A stretch of 64,000 nucleotides of DNA from an uncultured Sulfitobacter sp. (GCA_947502265.1 CANMZB010000009.1:62001-126000); one strand, 5' to 3'; positions 31,061-39,770 are shown, counted from the first letter of the stretch. The notes: generated by a model from the sequence alone, not told the origin. Program-made: numbers and translations.

Positions 31061-31939
31061 CGTTTAGCCCCCCAGGGCCTCATTCATCATAACTTCTATA
31101 CGCATGCGCCGGATTTTTCCGTCGCTTGTTAGCGTGCTGGAAGGGCCATTGATGGGTCTACGTGGCAGCAGCAGATTGCATCCTATGGGTCTTTCCCGAC
31201 ATAGAGCCGTCTGCGGCTCTGCATCACTTCAATTGGGCCACTTAAGGGTGCTGCCCGTCTCTTGCCGTCTAGATAACAGACTTTTGACACATTCGAGCGG
31301 GAATTTTTCGAAACAAATTGTTTCTAGTAAGGGTCTTGTGAGCGTGGCCACGTTTGAAGGCTGCGGTAGCAATCCCATATGTTTTCATGAGGGGCAAGGG
31401 GTCGTCCGTAGGGGGTGTCAAAAATGCACGAAGCCCCGATAAATTAGGGATAACGTGACCTGCGAAAGTGCAATAGGGAGCCAAATATATGGGGCCCGTA
31501 TACTTGGCTAGCTACAACTATCCTGACGACATATCTGCTTTGGTTAGGGGCTGTTGACGTTCACCTAATGTGAATGATTGTTGCTGCGAGAGAGATGAAG
31601 GCTTTGGAGCTTTGATCCGTTTTACATGATCGCACGGCGATCCCTCTGCTTTCCATGAGTGTCCCAAAGGAGTTTTCGGCAGGGTGACGCCATTTTCAGG
31701 TGTCCTTGTCAGAATATACAGGAAACCTGCGATTTGATTGCGCAAGGGGTTTCCAGCGTGATCGCAGCCGTTCAGGCTGGCGCGGGACAATGAGCCGCTT
31801 CTTTGCCTTTGCACAGACGAATTCGGGTCTGCCTGTCAGCACCGGTCGCATTACCCGAAACAGATTTTATCTGCGGGGCGGACCTTCGTATAGGTCCACC
31901 CGTTATTATATCGCCATTCGCGGCAGACGGTGGTGGCGG
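31061..31939. other. Long non-coding stretch bordering the EPS locus
   Basis: About 880 bases without a credible gene. Open frames of 98-112 codons exist on both strands but show no recognisable domain, no good ribosome-binding site and poor amino-acid composition. Base composition is visibly more AT-rich than in the neighbouring genes. The part next to 31060 must hold the promoter of the priming transferase and includes a 15-base palindrome (31310-31324). The part next to 31940 lies downstream of the oxygenase gene. A GGGGCTGTTGACGTTCACC stretch near 31546 resembles an insertion-sequence end, but I found no matching second end or transposase. Confidence 0.5.
31310..31324. promoter_or_regulatory. 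Perfect palindrome upstream of the priming transferase
   Basis: GAAACAA-A-TTGTTTC is a perfect 7+1+7 inverted repeat, immediately preceded by an overlapping TTTCGAAA palindrome. It lies about 250 bases upstream of the start of the ExoY-like gene, in an otherwise empty region. It has the size and symmetry of a dimeric repressor or activator site. The regulator is unknown. Confidence 0.35.
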
Positions 31940-32971
31940 TCATTTGGCGATCGGATCGGTATAGGGCGCGCGCGGCGTGCGCAGATCGGCCAGTCCGAAA
32001 TTCTCGGGGAATTTTGTCGTCGTGGCCCACAGATGATCGCCATACAGAAACGGCGTGAACGGTTTGATTCCCTCAATGGGAAGTGGGGCGATTTCGGTGC
32101 TTGGGCGAGGCTCGAAAAAGAACGGGACAGAATAGCGATGTTCGCCCTGACCAAGCACACGGTGCAGCGTCGCCTTGATCTTGCCACCGGTCCAACGTTC
32201 CAGCAGGCCGCCGAAATTGATCGCAAAACTGTCGTCGATGACCGGTACATCAATCCAGTTGCCCTGCGTGTCTCGGGCCTGCAACCCGCCAACACCACAG
32301 GTCGCCAGCACGGTCAGCAGCCCCGAATCCACATGCGCGCCCGCGACCTGCTCCCACGTCTTGCCGTCATGCTCGACATAGCGGGGGGAGCCGTCGGAAA
32401 CGACATCTCCGCGGTCGGGATAGTGCAGCAGCCGCAGGGTGGAGATGCCGTCGTTGAAGGCGTCGGCAAAAATGCTTTCGTCAATTCCCAGACTTCTTGA
32501 AAGTGAGGCCAGAATGTGCTCACCGACCTTTTCAGCGCCAAGGTAATAGTCTGCCGTCGTCTCGCGCCAGCCTTCGGGCAGCAGCTTTTCGTCCGGCAGT
32601 GGCGTTGGTTCGTACAGCAGGTCGTCCGCCTGATCGGTCGGCAGATCGCGCACAATATCAGGCCCGATTTCGTATCCCTCACGCCCGCGCGCGGCACTGG
32701 AGGCGAGCGGAAACCAGCCCCGATAGAGATGCGGGTTTTCGGGTGCAAAGTTGCGCTTCCAGTAGGGGCGCTGGTCATCCTCTGGAATGTCGAACAGTTT
32801 GAGGATCTTGCGCCGTTCCTCTGCGCCGACCTTGATGTCGGATGGATAGTTTTCGACGACCATGAAACCGATGTCGAACGCGGCCTCGGCAATCTTGCGG
32901 TCTGTTTGTGCTTTGGCTTCTGTGTCGTTCCCGAACAACGGGCCGATGTCGATTATTGGGATTTCGGACAT
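31940..32971 (-). CDS. Fe(II)/2-oxoglutarate-dependent oxygenase, isopenicillin N synthase-like
   Basis: A 343-residue soluble enzyme. The N-terminal non-heme dioxygenase domain starts IPIIDIGPLFG and has DIGFMVVENYP. The catalytic jelly-roll carries the metal ligands His-x-Asp in GAHVDSGLLTVL and the distal His in KATLHRVLG, followed by the 2-oxoglutarate-binding Arg-x-Ser in GEHRYSVPFFF. Such enzymes hydroxylate, desaturate or cyclise small molecules in the cytoplasm. It lies 83 bases downstream of the peptide-binding protein on the same strand, with a terminator-like hairpin between them. A shared substrate pathway is possible but not shown. Confidence 0.9.
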   Translation of the reverse strand: MSEIPIIDIGPLFGNDTEAKAQTDRKIAEAAFDIGFMVVENYPSDIKVGAEERRKILKLFDIPEDDQRPYWKRNFAPENPHLYRGWFPLASSAARGREGYEIGPDIVRDLPTDQADDLLYEPTPLPDEKLLPEGWRETTADYYLGAEKVGEHILASLSRSLGIDESIFADAFNDGISTLRLLHYPDRGDVVSDGSPRYVEHDGKTWEQVAGAHVDSGLLTVLATCGVGGLQARDTQGNWIDVPVIDDSFAINFGGLLERWTGGKIKATLHRVLGQGEHRYSVPFFFEPRPSTEIAPLPIEGIKPFTPFLYGDHLWATTTKFPENFGLADLRTPRAPYTDPIAK

Positions 32972-33012
32972 GACGTGCCTCCTTCTTTTGCAGTCATAGT
33001 GCGACGTGTTAA

Positions 33013-33035
33013 AAGGGCCGACGCATCCGGCCCTT
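33013..33035 (-). terminator. Intrinsic terminator or attenuator after the substrate-binding protein gene
   Basis: Reading the minus strand, an 8-bp perfect stem (AAGGGCCG with CGGCCCTT) with a 7-base loop is followed by TTTT. It lies between the stop of the peptide-binding protein (33055) and the start of the oxygenase (32971). It should end or reduce transcription from the binding-protein gene, which fits the higher amounts of binding protein usually needed. Confidence 0.7.
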
Positions 33036-33054
33036 CGGTTTCACATTTCGTAAT

Positions 33055-34641
33055 CTACTTCAGCCAGCAGCGTGATCCGGCGAAGTTCGCCATCAACTCG
33101 CCATTGGGGTTGGCCTCAAAGCCGCCGACCTGGTCGGACACGGCGTCGATCACATCGTTGAACATCGGTAGAATGATGCCACCCTCGTCGCGCACCATCC
33201 GGCCCATTTTCGAATACAGTTCCTTTTTCTTCGCCGTATCGAGCTCGGCGCGTGCGGCGATCAGCATCTCGTCGAATTCGGGGCGATTGAAACGCGTGTC
33301 GTTCCAGTCGGCGGTCGACAGATAAGCAGTCGTGTACATCTGGTCCTGTACATTGCGCCCGCCCCAATAGGACGCGCAGAACGGTTTCGCATTCCAGACC
33401 TCGGACCAGTATCCATCGTTCGCCACACGCTTGATCTCCAGTGGAATACCCGCCTTGCGCGCGGACTCCCTGAACAAGGCCGCCGCATCGACAGCACCGG
33501 GAAATGCGACATCAGCGACCAGCATCTCAATCGGAGATCCGTCATGGCCGGACTTTGCATAGAATTCGGCCGCCATTTCAGGGTCGTATTCGCGCTGCTC
33601 TATGGTTTCGTCGAACAGCGGATAGGCACCGTTGATCGGCATGTCGTTACCCACGCTGCCATAGCCGCGCAGAATTTTATCCACCATTTCCTGCCGGTTG
33701 ACCGCCAGCTTCAACGCCATGCGCAGATCGTTGTTGTCGAAAGGGGCGGCATTGCAGTGCATCAGGAACGCATAATGCGCACGCCCCGCGATGTTGCGGA
33801 TGTCAATATTCGGCGCACGATCCAGCAAGCCTGCGATTTTCGGATCAACCGAGTTGACCATATGGACCTGACCCGATTGCAAGGCCGCCATTCGGGCCGT
33901 GGCATCGTTCAGGATCAGGATTTCGACCTCATCCGCATGACCGATGCCTTCCTCCCAATGGTTGGCGAACTTTTTGAAGGTGTGCCGCACGCCCGGTTCG
34001 TAAATGTCGACGGTATACGGGCCTGTGCCGATTCCCGCATTGGGGTCGTCCAGACCGCCGTCCGGCTGGATCAGCAAATGATAGTCCGCCATCAGGAAGG
34101 GCAGGTCCGAATTCGGCTGCTCCAGCGTGACCTCGAACACGTCGCCGTCCACTTTCATGGACTCGATCCCCTTGACCAGACCCAGCGCACCGGATTTTGA
34201 ATCGACGTCGGAATGTCGCTGGATGGTTTTCAGAGCATCTTGCGCCGTGACGGTCCGGCCGTTGTGATATTCGACATCCTTGCGCATCGTAAACCGCCAG
34301 ACCTTTGCATCGGGGCTCGATTCAACGCTTTCGGCAAGCTTCATTTCCAAATCACCGCTAGCAGAGACCCCGATAAGGCGGTTTCCCCACTGCCTGCCCA
34401 CCGCCTGCATTGCCTGCGACGCCATCAGGCCGGGATCAAGGGTATCTGTGCTTGCCCCGCCATTCATGCCCAGCTTTAGCGTTCCGCCTTTAACGGGGCC
34501 GGCGGCGCGCGCAGCATCTGCCAGCATCACGTTTGCAGTTGCAGCAGCAACGCCCAACGCACCCAGTTTGCCAATAAATTCGCGGCGCGAAAGCCTGCCG
34601 TTGCTGAACCGCGCTTTCAGATGTTCAATCTGTGAATCCAT
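33055..34641 (-). CDS. Orphan peptide/opine ABC transporter substrate-binding protein, family 5
   Basis: A 528-residue DppA/OppA-class protein. The N-terminus has a twin-arginine-like pattern (LSRREFIGKLGALGVAAATANVML) followed by an AXA-type cleavage region (ADAARAAGPVKGG). The SBP_bac_5 core is clear: LKLGMNGG, FTMRKDVEYHNGRTVTAQDA, GTGPYTVDIYEPG and LKLAVNRQEMVDKILRGYG. No permease or ATPase gene is adjacent. It is strikingly similar to the binding protein at 47034-48635 over the whole length, for example AYLSTADWNDTR in both, so it may feed the transporter encoded at 43624-47026. It would be periplasmic after export. Confidence 0.92.
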   Translation of the reverse strand: MDSQIEHLKARFSNGRLSRREFIGKLGALGVAAATANVMLADAARAAGPVKGGTLKLGMNGGASTDTLDPGLMASQAMQAVGRQWGNRLIGVSASGDLEMKLAESVESSPDAKVWRFTMRKDVEYHNGRTVTAQDALKTIQRHSDVDSKSGALGLVKGIESMKVDGDVFEVTLEQPNSDLPFLMADYHLLIQPDGGLDDPNAGIGTGPYTVDIYEPGVRHTFKKFANHWEEGIGHADEVEILILNDATARMAALQSGQVHMVNSVDPKIAGLLDRAPNIDIRNIAGRAHYAFLMHCNAAPFDNNDLRMALKLAVNRQEMVDKILRGYGSVGNDMPINGAYPLFDETIEQREYDPEMAAEFYAKSGHDGSPIEMLVADVAFPGAVDAAALFRESARKAGIPLEIKRVANDGYWSEVWNAKPFCASYWGGRNVQDQMYTTAYLSTADWNDTRFNRPEFDEMLIAARAELDTAKKKELYSKMGRMVRDEGGIILPMFNDVIDAVSDQVGGFEANPNGELMANFAGSRCWLK

Positions 34642-34677
34642 TTGGTAGTTCCTCCATGTTGTTGGTTGAAAATTTAA

Positions 34678-34700
34678 CGGGCGTCTTCTTGCGACGCCCG
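34678..34700 (-). promoter_or_regulatory. Hairpin in the leader of the substrate-binding protein gene
   Basis: CGGGCGTC (34678-34685) pairs perfectly with GACGCCCG (34693-34700) across a 7-base loop. It lies 37 bases upstream of the minus-strand start at 34641. It has no T-run on the minus strand. It may stabilise the mRNA 5' end, as is common for abundant binding proteins, or act in attenuation. Confidence 0.4.
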
Positions 34701-34819
34701 CAGGGTCGCACCGGCAATTATTTTCGTTGATGTGATAAAGATTGCAGCGGCTGAAAGCCGGTCACTCACATTTCTATCTACATAGTACTGCCTTGGCTGC
34801 GGACCCAATCAACCGATTT

Positions 34820-34837
34820 ACCTACTGATTGGTAGGT
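34820..34837. promoter_or_regulatory. Candidate TetR-type operator
   Basis: ACCTAC-TGATTG-GTAGGT is a perfect inverted repeat with 6-base arms and a 6-base centre, embedded in TTTACCTACTGATTGGTAGG. Its size and sequence style resemble operators of TetR/AcrR-family regulators in proteobacteria. It lies about 180 bases upstream of the binding-protein gene at 34641. No regulator gene is in the neighbourhood. Confidence 0.4.
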
Positions 34838-35179
34838 GTAGATTTACGCAATTAGGCACGACATGTCAAGTTAATCGGAATTATACAAAATGTCTATCCG
34901 GGCGTTGTCGTAGAGATAGAAGGCAGGGCCGTGTCGGGTACCGAATTGGTTAACCTGTAGGCAGAATAAATGCCGCCGGAATGAATAGCGAAGCTGTTCA
35001 CGGGGGGTAAGCAATAGATGGCAGCAAGGGCGCAAACATGCCAGCCATCGCTGTTTTAAGGCGTCCGCCTTTAACCTGAGGCATCTCTTGTCGCCAATGT
35101 CCCGAGAGCGCCGAAGGCGTGGCAGGGTATTGGTGATACAAGTTTAAGGCGGGGCGCTCTAGGGCGTTGAAATGCGGTC
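34838..35179. other. Non-coding region between the substrate-binding protein and DUF1190 genes
   Basis: No credible gene is seen between 34642 and 35179. Apart from the two elements listed separately, it contains an imperfect short inverted repeat near 35057-35075 (TTAAGGCG TC CGCCTTTAA). That lies downstream of the minus-strand DUF1190 gene and may help end its transcript, but it has no clear T-run. Confidence 0.4.
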
Positions 35180-35761
35180 CTATCCGCCAAAGCCTGTGCG
35201 CCCTGCGCCGGATTTGCCAAAGCCGCCGCGGGAGCTGGCCGTGGCGCGTGTCATCGGCGTTTTACCAGCCGTCGAGGCGGGGCGCGCAAACTGGGAGGTG
35301 CTCAGCTTTGCCGCACCCTTGTTGCTTGAGTATGTGTTGGAACGCGCGGCATTGGTGAAACGCCCGTCCGAGGTTTTGTAAAGCGGTTGGCCTGCGGACA
35401 TTCCGGTCCGTCCGCCCAGCATATTGCCAATGAGATAACCTGCGAGAAGCGGCATGAAGATGCTTCCTGATCCGCCTTGCGTCGCGCCCGCCTCAGAGCC
35501 GCAAGCGTCAGCGCCATGCTGTTCTTCGCAAACCTCAAGACTGTCATAGCGGGGGGCAGAGTCCACATGCAGGGTTTCGGCTTGCGAAAAGGACTCCTCA
35601 CAGTCCTGAGCCGTAAACATGCCGCCGCGTGTCGCTTCGTTTGTGCAGCTTTGCAGGTCGGGGAAAGCGGCAGCGTCCACTTGCTCTTCGCGGCAGCCCG
35701 CAAGAGTAAAGGCGGTGGCACCGATGATCGCGATGGCAACCCGTTTGGAGCGTTTGGTCAT
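35180..35761 (-). CDS. DUF1190 / YgiB-like lipoprotein
   Basis: A 193-residue protein beginning MTKRSKRVAIAIIGATAFTLAGC, a signal peptide with a TLAGC lipobox. The mature part has a Cys-containing region (SCTNEATRGG, FTAQDCEESF, EVCEEQHGADAC) followed by a Gly-rich hydrophobic stretch (FMPLLAGYLIGNMLGG) and a low-complexity Ser/Gly/Arg tail. This is the DUF1190 (YgiB) pattern. It is followed 46 bases away on the same strand by a YgiC-like ATP-grasp ligase, the usual partner. Function is unknown, but the pair is membrane or envelope associated. Confidence 0.85.
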   Translation of the reverse strand: MTKRSKRVAIAIIGATAFTLAGCREEQVDAAAFPDLQSCTNEATRGGMFTAQDCEESFSQAETLHVDSAPRYDSLEVCEEQHGADACGSEAGATQGGSGSIFMPLLAGYLIGNMLGGRTGMSAGQPLYKTSDGRFTNAARSNTYSSNKGAAKLSTSQFARPASTAGKTPMTRATASSRGGFGKSGAGRTGFGG

Positions 35762-35807
35762 GACAATCCTGCTTTCTGCTTAGGTGGAGATAGATAGCTA
35801 ATGCGTT

Positions 35808-37034
35808 TCATGCAGTAATATAGTGTGGCTTGAAACGTGATAAATCCTGCGTGATGCGGGACCGATCGTCGCGGATACCTATTCCGGCGCAGGCATCGCC
35901 GACGATCCAGGCTCCGATCACCGGTCGAAAGCCGTCAAATTTGGGCAGAGGCGCATAGGCTTGAACGATGCGGGGATGCTCGGCGTAATCGGTATTCGTT
36001 GCCTGCTCGATGATTTCGCCCGCCTTGAAGATGGTGACAGACGCCCCTTCGCGCGACAGGATCGGCTTGCGCACATGGCCGTCCTCAAGCTGTGTCTCGG
36101 CGCGCTCAAAGGCTTTGGCGACATCTGCCGCCACCGCGCCGCCGCCGGACATCGCATCACCGACGTCCTGCTCGAAAAACGCGGGCAACAGGTTGGGATG
36201 GCCCTCGAACATCTGCCACAGGACCGGCAACAGCCCCTTGTTGGACAACAGCGCCTTCCATGCAGGTTCCAGAAACAGACAGCCCGACCCGGGGATATGA
36301 TTGGCATAGTCGTCGCGCAAAAGATCTTCCCACGGGTACAGCTTGAACAGCACTGCGATGCGACGATCCTCGTCGTCGAGAAACTGGCCATCGTCGCTGA
36401 TGGCGATCTTGTCGAGATCGCAGTAGTGCGCACCTAACCCCGCTTCGCGCGCGGCCCACCCCATAGCCTCGACAGTGCCGTAATCTTCGGGGTTGCCAGC
36501 GACGGCAGTGAAATGCAGATCGCTTTCGGCCTCGAATACCTCGCCAAACCGCGCGACAAGCGCCTCGTGGATGCCGTTGAACTGGTCCGTGCCTTCGGGC
36601 AGCACACCCGCAGCAAGCTGGTCTTCCAGCCATTGCCACTGAAAGGCCGCGCTTTCGTAAAGCGAGGTTGGCGTGTCTGCGTTATATTCCAAAAGCTTGG
36701 CAGGCCCCCGACCATCATAGGCGAGATCGAACCGCCCATAGATTTCCGGATCGTCCCTGCGCCAGCTTTCGACAACAAGATCGCGGTGGGCTTCGGGGAT
36801 CGCAAGGCGCTCCATCAGGTCTTCGCTCGTGATGATGTGGGCCACCGCCTCGCGACACATGGCATGAAGCGCGGTTGCGGGGTCTTCCAGATCACTCTCG
36901 ATCTGGTCAAGCGAAAAGGCATAGGCCGAGGTTTCATCCCAGTAGGGTTCGCCATGCATATCGGCAAAGGTAAATCCGACTTCTTTGGCATGATCACGCC
37001 AATGGGGTCGCTCTGGCAAAATGATTTTGTGCAT
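35808..37034 (-). CDS. Glutathionylspermidine synthase-family ATP-grasp ligase (YgiC-like)
   Basis: About 408 residues from the ATG at 37034, which follows GAGGAGAA; the open frame extends to 37211 but without a better start. It begins MHKIILPERPHWRDHA and has the family's ATP-grasp features: RFDLAYDGRGPAKLLEYNADTP, the acidic GDGQFLDDEDRR-like Mg/ATP region (here ISDDGQFLDDEDRR), FKLYPWEDLL, FLEPAWKALLSNKGLLP, and a late RPVIGAWIVGD. Family members form amide bonds between glutathione or similar acids and amines, but the YgiC branch has no settled substrate. It heads a two-gene minus-strand unit with the DUF1190 lipoprotein. Confidence 0.9.
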   Translation of the reverse strand: MHKIILPERPHWRDHAKEVGFTFADMHGEPYWDETSAYAFSLDQIESDLEDPATALHAMCREAVAHIITSEDLMERLAIPEAHRDLVVESWRRDDPEIYGRFDLAYDGRGPAKLLEYNADTPTSLYESAAFQWQWLEDQLAAGVLPEGTDQFNGIHEALVARFGEVFEAESDLHFTAVAGNPEDYGTVEAMGWAAREAGLGAHYCDLDKIAISDDGQFLDDEDRRIAVLFKLYPWEDLLRDDYANHIPGSGCLFLEPAWKALLSNKGLLPVLWQMFEGHPNLLPAFFEQDVGDAMSGGGAVAADVAKAFERAETQLEDGHVRKPILSREGASVTIFKAGEIIEQATNTDYAEHPRIVQAYAPLPKFDGFRPVIGAWIVGDACAGIGIRDDRSRITQDLSRFKPHYITA

Positions 37035-37253
37035 GCGGCTTCTCCTCGGTTCCCTGAAATCGTTTAGGTGGTTTTGATTTTGGCAACCAGACATAGTTTT
37101 ATGTGTACCAGAAGCGACAGACTCTGAGTGGGCATAACATGAACACGGTTGCGCCCTCTGTCGAGGGGCCGCTTTTGTCAGAATTCTGCTGTCAGGGCGC
37201 ACATGGTCCACTTGACGCCCGCACCGCTATGAAATAACAGGTGAAGCTGTAGC

Positions 37254-37327
37254 GCGGGCGTTGTGTAATGGTAAGACCTCAGCCTTCCAAGCTGATGACG
37301 CGGGTTCGATTCCCGCCGCCCGCTCCA
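37254..37327 (+). tRNA. tRNA-Gly (anticodon TCC)
   Basis: A 74-base cloverleaf. The acceptor stem GCGGGCG pairs with CGCCCGC, the D-arm contains GTAATGGTAAGAC, the anticodon loop is CTTCCAA (anticodon TCC), and the T-arm is CGGGTTCGATTCCCG. The CCA end is encoded (37325-37327). It sits between the YgiC-like gene and the ABC exporter gene. No integrase or duplicated 3' end was noticed nearby. Confidence 0.95.
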
Positions 37328-37425
37328 CTTCCCCTCATCACAATTCCCATCTGAAACAGTGGGGTGCTTGACCCTGACGGGTGCGCGCGCCATGAAGCGC
37401 TGCACGGTGATGTAAAGGACAGCGC

Positions 37426-39228
37426 ATGGTGGATACCCCGACGCCCCCGCAGACGCAAAACGAGGAACGCGAACGTTCGCGCAAGATCAGCGCCTTGGGT
37501 GCGCTGGCCCCGTTTGTGCGGCCTTACCGGTTGCTTCTGGTCGCGGCTGTGGCTGCGCTTGTCGTGACGGCGATGATCTCGCTCACGTTGCCTTTGGCGG
37601 TGCGCCGTGTTGTCGACAGCTTTCAAACCGGTGATGCGCAGCTGCTGGACCAGTATTTTATCGCCGCCTTGGCGATTGCGGGGCTGCTCGCCATCGGGAC
37701 GGCGCTGCGTTATGCGCTGGTGACCCGGTTGGGCGAACGTGTGGTGGCGGACATCCGTAAGGCGACATTTGATCGCGTGATCGGGATGAGTCCGGTCTTT
37801 TACGAGAAAATCATGACCGGAGAAGTGTTGAGCCGGATTACCACCGATACAACGCTGATTCTCAGCGTAATCGGGTCGTCGGCTTCCATCGCATTGCGCA
37901 ATATCCTGTTGTTTGTGGGCGGGTTGGTGTTGATGATGCTGACCTCGGCCAAGCTGACGCTGATGGTGCTTTTGATCGTGCCGGCGGTGATCGTGCCGAT
38001 TTTGGTGTTGGGCCGTCGTCTGCGCGTTCTCAGCCGCGAGAATCAGGACTGGATTGCGGCGTCCTCGGGCAATGCATCCGAGAGCCTGAGCGCGGTGCAG
38101 ACCGTTCAGGCATTTACGCATGAGGCCGCCAGCCGCCGCCAGTTCGCGGACATGACCGAAAACTCCTATAATGCGGCGCGCCGTCGTATTCGCACGCGGG
38201 CTTTTTTGACCACCATCGTGATCTTTCTGGTGTTCAGTGGCGTGGTCGGCGTGATGTGGATGGGCGCGCGCGATGTGCGCGCGGGGGACATGACCGTCGG
38301 CGCGCTGGTGCAATTCGTGATCTATGCGGTGCTGGTGGCTGGCGGCGTTGCGGCCCTGTCCGAAATCTGGTCGGAACTGCAACGCGCAGCGGGCGCGACC
38401 GAACGTCTTGTCGATCTATTGCAAAGCGAGGATCCGGTGACTGATCCTGTGCCTGCAAAAACGCTGGCCGAGCCTGTGCAGGGGCATATCGTATTCGAGA
38501 ACGTGCAGTTCAATTATCCCGCGCGCCCCGAAGTTGCCGCGCTTGAGGGGGTGAGCCTTGAGATCAAGCCGGGCGAGACGGTGGCGTTTGTCGGTCCCTC
38601 CGGCGCCGGAAAGACAACGATCATCCAGATGATCCTGCGGTTTTACGATCCGCAATCGGGCCGCATCACCTTTGACGGTATCGACCTGCGCGCGCTTGAG
38701 CGTGACGCCTTTCGCCGCCAGATTGCCATTGTGCCGCAAGACCCTGTGATCTTTGCCACATCTGCGCGCGATAATATCCGCTTTGGCCGCCCCGATGCGA
38801 CAGACGCGGAGATTGAAACCGCAGCGCGCGCCGCCGCCGCGCATGGGTTCATCGCGGCCTTGCCGGATGGCTATGACAGCTATCTGGGCGAGCGCGGCGT
38901 GATGTTGTCGGGCGGGCAAAAGCAACGCATCGCCATCGCCCGTGCCATCCTGCGCGCAGCACCCGTTCTGCTTCTGGACGAGGCAACAAGCGCGCTGGAC
39001 GCCGAAAGCGAGCGTGCGGTGCAGGCCGCTGTTGAAGACCTGAGTCAGGGCCGCACGACCTTGATCGTTGCGCACCGTCTGGCGACGGTGAAAAAGGCGG
39101 ACCGGATCGTCGTCCTCGAAGCGGGGCAGATCGTGGACACCGGCACCCATGACGCGCTGGTGGCCAAGGGCGGTCTTTATGCCCGTCTGGCGCGGCTGCA
39201 ATTCACCGATGGCCTTGCAGCCGAGTAA
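37426..39228 (+). CDS. ABC exporter, fused membrane and ATPase domains (MsbA-like half transporter)
   Basis: A 600-residue half transporter. Six membrane segments occupy about residues 20-310 (LLLVAAVAALVVTAMISLTL, FIAALAIAGLLAIGTAL, IALRNILLFVGGLVLMML and so on). The nucleotide-binding domain has Walker A GPSGAGKTT (near 389), signature LSGGQKQRIAIARA, Walker B VLLLDEATSALD and the H-loop VAHRL. It functions as a homodimer in the inner membrane, exporting lipids or hydrophobic compounds. The cargo is unknown. It stands alone with its own ATG about 100 bases after the tRNA. Confidence 0.93.
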   Translation: MVDTPTPPQTQNEERERSRKISALGALAPFVRPYRLLLVAAVAALVVTAMISLTLPLAVRRVVDSFQTGDAQLLDQYFIAALAIAGLLAIGTALRYALVTRLGERVVADIRKATFDRVIGMSPVFYEKIMTGEVLSRITTDTTLILSVIGSSASIALRNILLFVGGLVLMMLTSAKLTLMVLLIVPAVIVPILVLGRRLRVLSRENQDWIAASSGNASESLSAVQTVQAFTHEAASRRQFADMTENSYNAARRRIRTRAFLTTIVIFLVFSGVVGVMWMGARDVRAGDMTVGALVQFVIYAVLVAGGVAALSEIWSELQRAAGATERLVDLLQSEDPVTDPVPAKTLAEPVQGHIVFENVQFNYPARPEVAALEGVSLEIKPGETVAFVGPSGAGKTTIIQMILRFYDPQSGRITFDGIDLRALERDAFRRQIAIVPQDPVIFATSARDNIRFGRPDATDAEIETAARAAAAHGFIAALPDGYDSYLGERGVMLSGGQKQRIAIARAILRAAPVLLLDEATSALDAESERAVQAAVEDLSQGRTTLIVAHRLATVKKADRIVVLEAGQIVDTGTHDALVAKGGLYARLARLQFTDGLAAE

Positions 39229-39298
39229 TTCCTCTTGCACCGATGGCTTTGTCAGTGAAACACTCTGCCCACAATGAACACCAATCAGGAGTATCAAG

Positions 39299-39730
39299 AT
39301 GGGTTTGTGGAGTTTCGTTAAGGGCGCGGGCAAAAAAGTATTCGGTGGCGATGACGACGCCGAAGTTTCCGGCGCGGCCCTTCAGGACGAGCTGAAAGAG
39401 CTGGGTCTGGATGCCGGGGGGCTGGATATCACTGTCGAGGGCGACAAGGTGAAAGTAACCGGCAAAGCGGCGAGCCAGGAAATGCGCGAGAAAGTTATTC
39501 TGGCGGTCGGCAACGTCGAGGGCGTGGCCGCCGTTGAGGATGACGTAGAGGGCGGCGATGGCGAGCCTACGTTCCATACCGTTGAAAAGGGCGATACGCT
39601 CTGGGCGATTTCGGAAAAGGCGCTGGGCAATGGGGCGCATTACGAGAAGATATTCGAGGCGAACAAGCCGATGCTGTCTCACCCTGACAAAATCTACCCC
39701 GGTCAGGTGCTGCGCATTCCTGCCGTCTAA
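39299..39730 (+). CDS. BON-LysM protein (Kbp/YgaU-like)
   Basis: A 143-residue protein without a signal peptide. It has a BON domain (about 22-85: LQDELKELGLDAGGLDITVEG, KVILAVGNVEGVAAVEDDV) and a C-terminal LysM domain (about 92-142: HTVEKGDTLWAISEKALGNG, ANKPMLSHPDKIYPGQVLRIP). This is the exact architecture and length of E. coli YgaU/Kbp, a cytoplasmic K+-binding protein. It has its own ribosome-binding site (CAGGAG) and is followed by a strong terminator, so it is monocistronic. Confidence 0.93.
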   Translation: MGLWSFVKGAGKKVFGGDDDAEVSGAALQDELKELGLDAGGLDITVEGDKVKVTGKAASQEMREKVILAVGNVEGVAAVEDDVEGGDGEPTFHTVEKGDTLWAISEKALGNGAHYEKIFEANKPMLSHPDKIYPGQVLRIPAV

Positions 39731-39739
39731 CACACCATG

Positions 39740-39770
39740 CCACAGCCCCGCTTGCTATGCGGGGCTGTGG
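39740..39770 (+). terminator. Strong hairpin after the BON-LysM gene
   Basis: A perfect 12-bp stem (CCACAGCCCCGC / GCGGGGCTGTGG) with a TTGCTAT loop begins ten bases after the stop codon. No long T-run follows, but stem length and position make it the likely transcript end. Confidence 0.75.

Noticed and set aside
31104..31442. 112-codon plus-strand frame in the gap after the EPS locus
   Set aside because: The composition is not protein-like, there is no domain, and the start has no ribosome-binding site.
31518..31814. 98-codon minus-strand frame, considered as a transposase remnant
   Set aside because: No DDE motif or transposase segment is recognisable, and no paired terminal repeats were found.
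37140..37327. tRNA-Gly as an attachment site of an integrated element
   Set aside because: No integrase gene and no duplicated tRNA 3' end were seen on either side.
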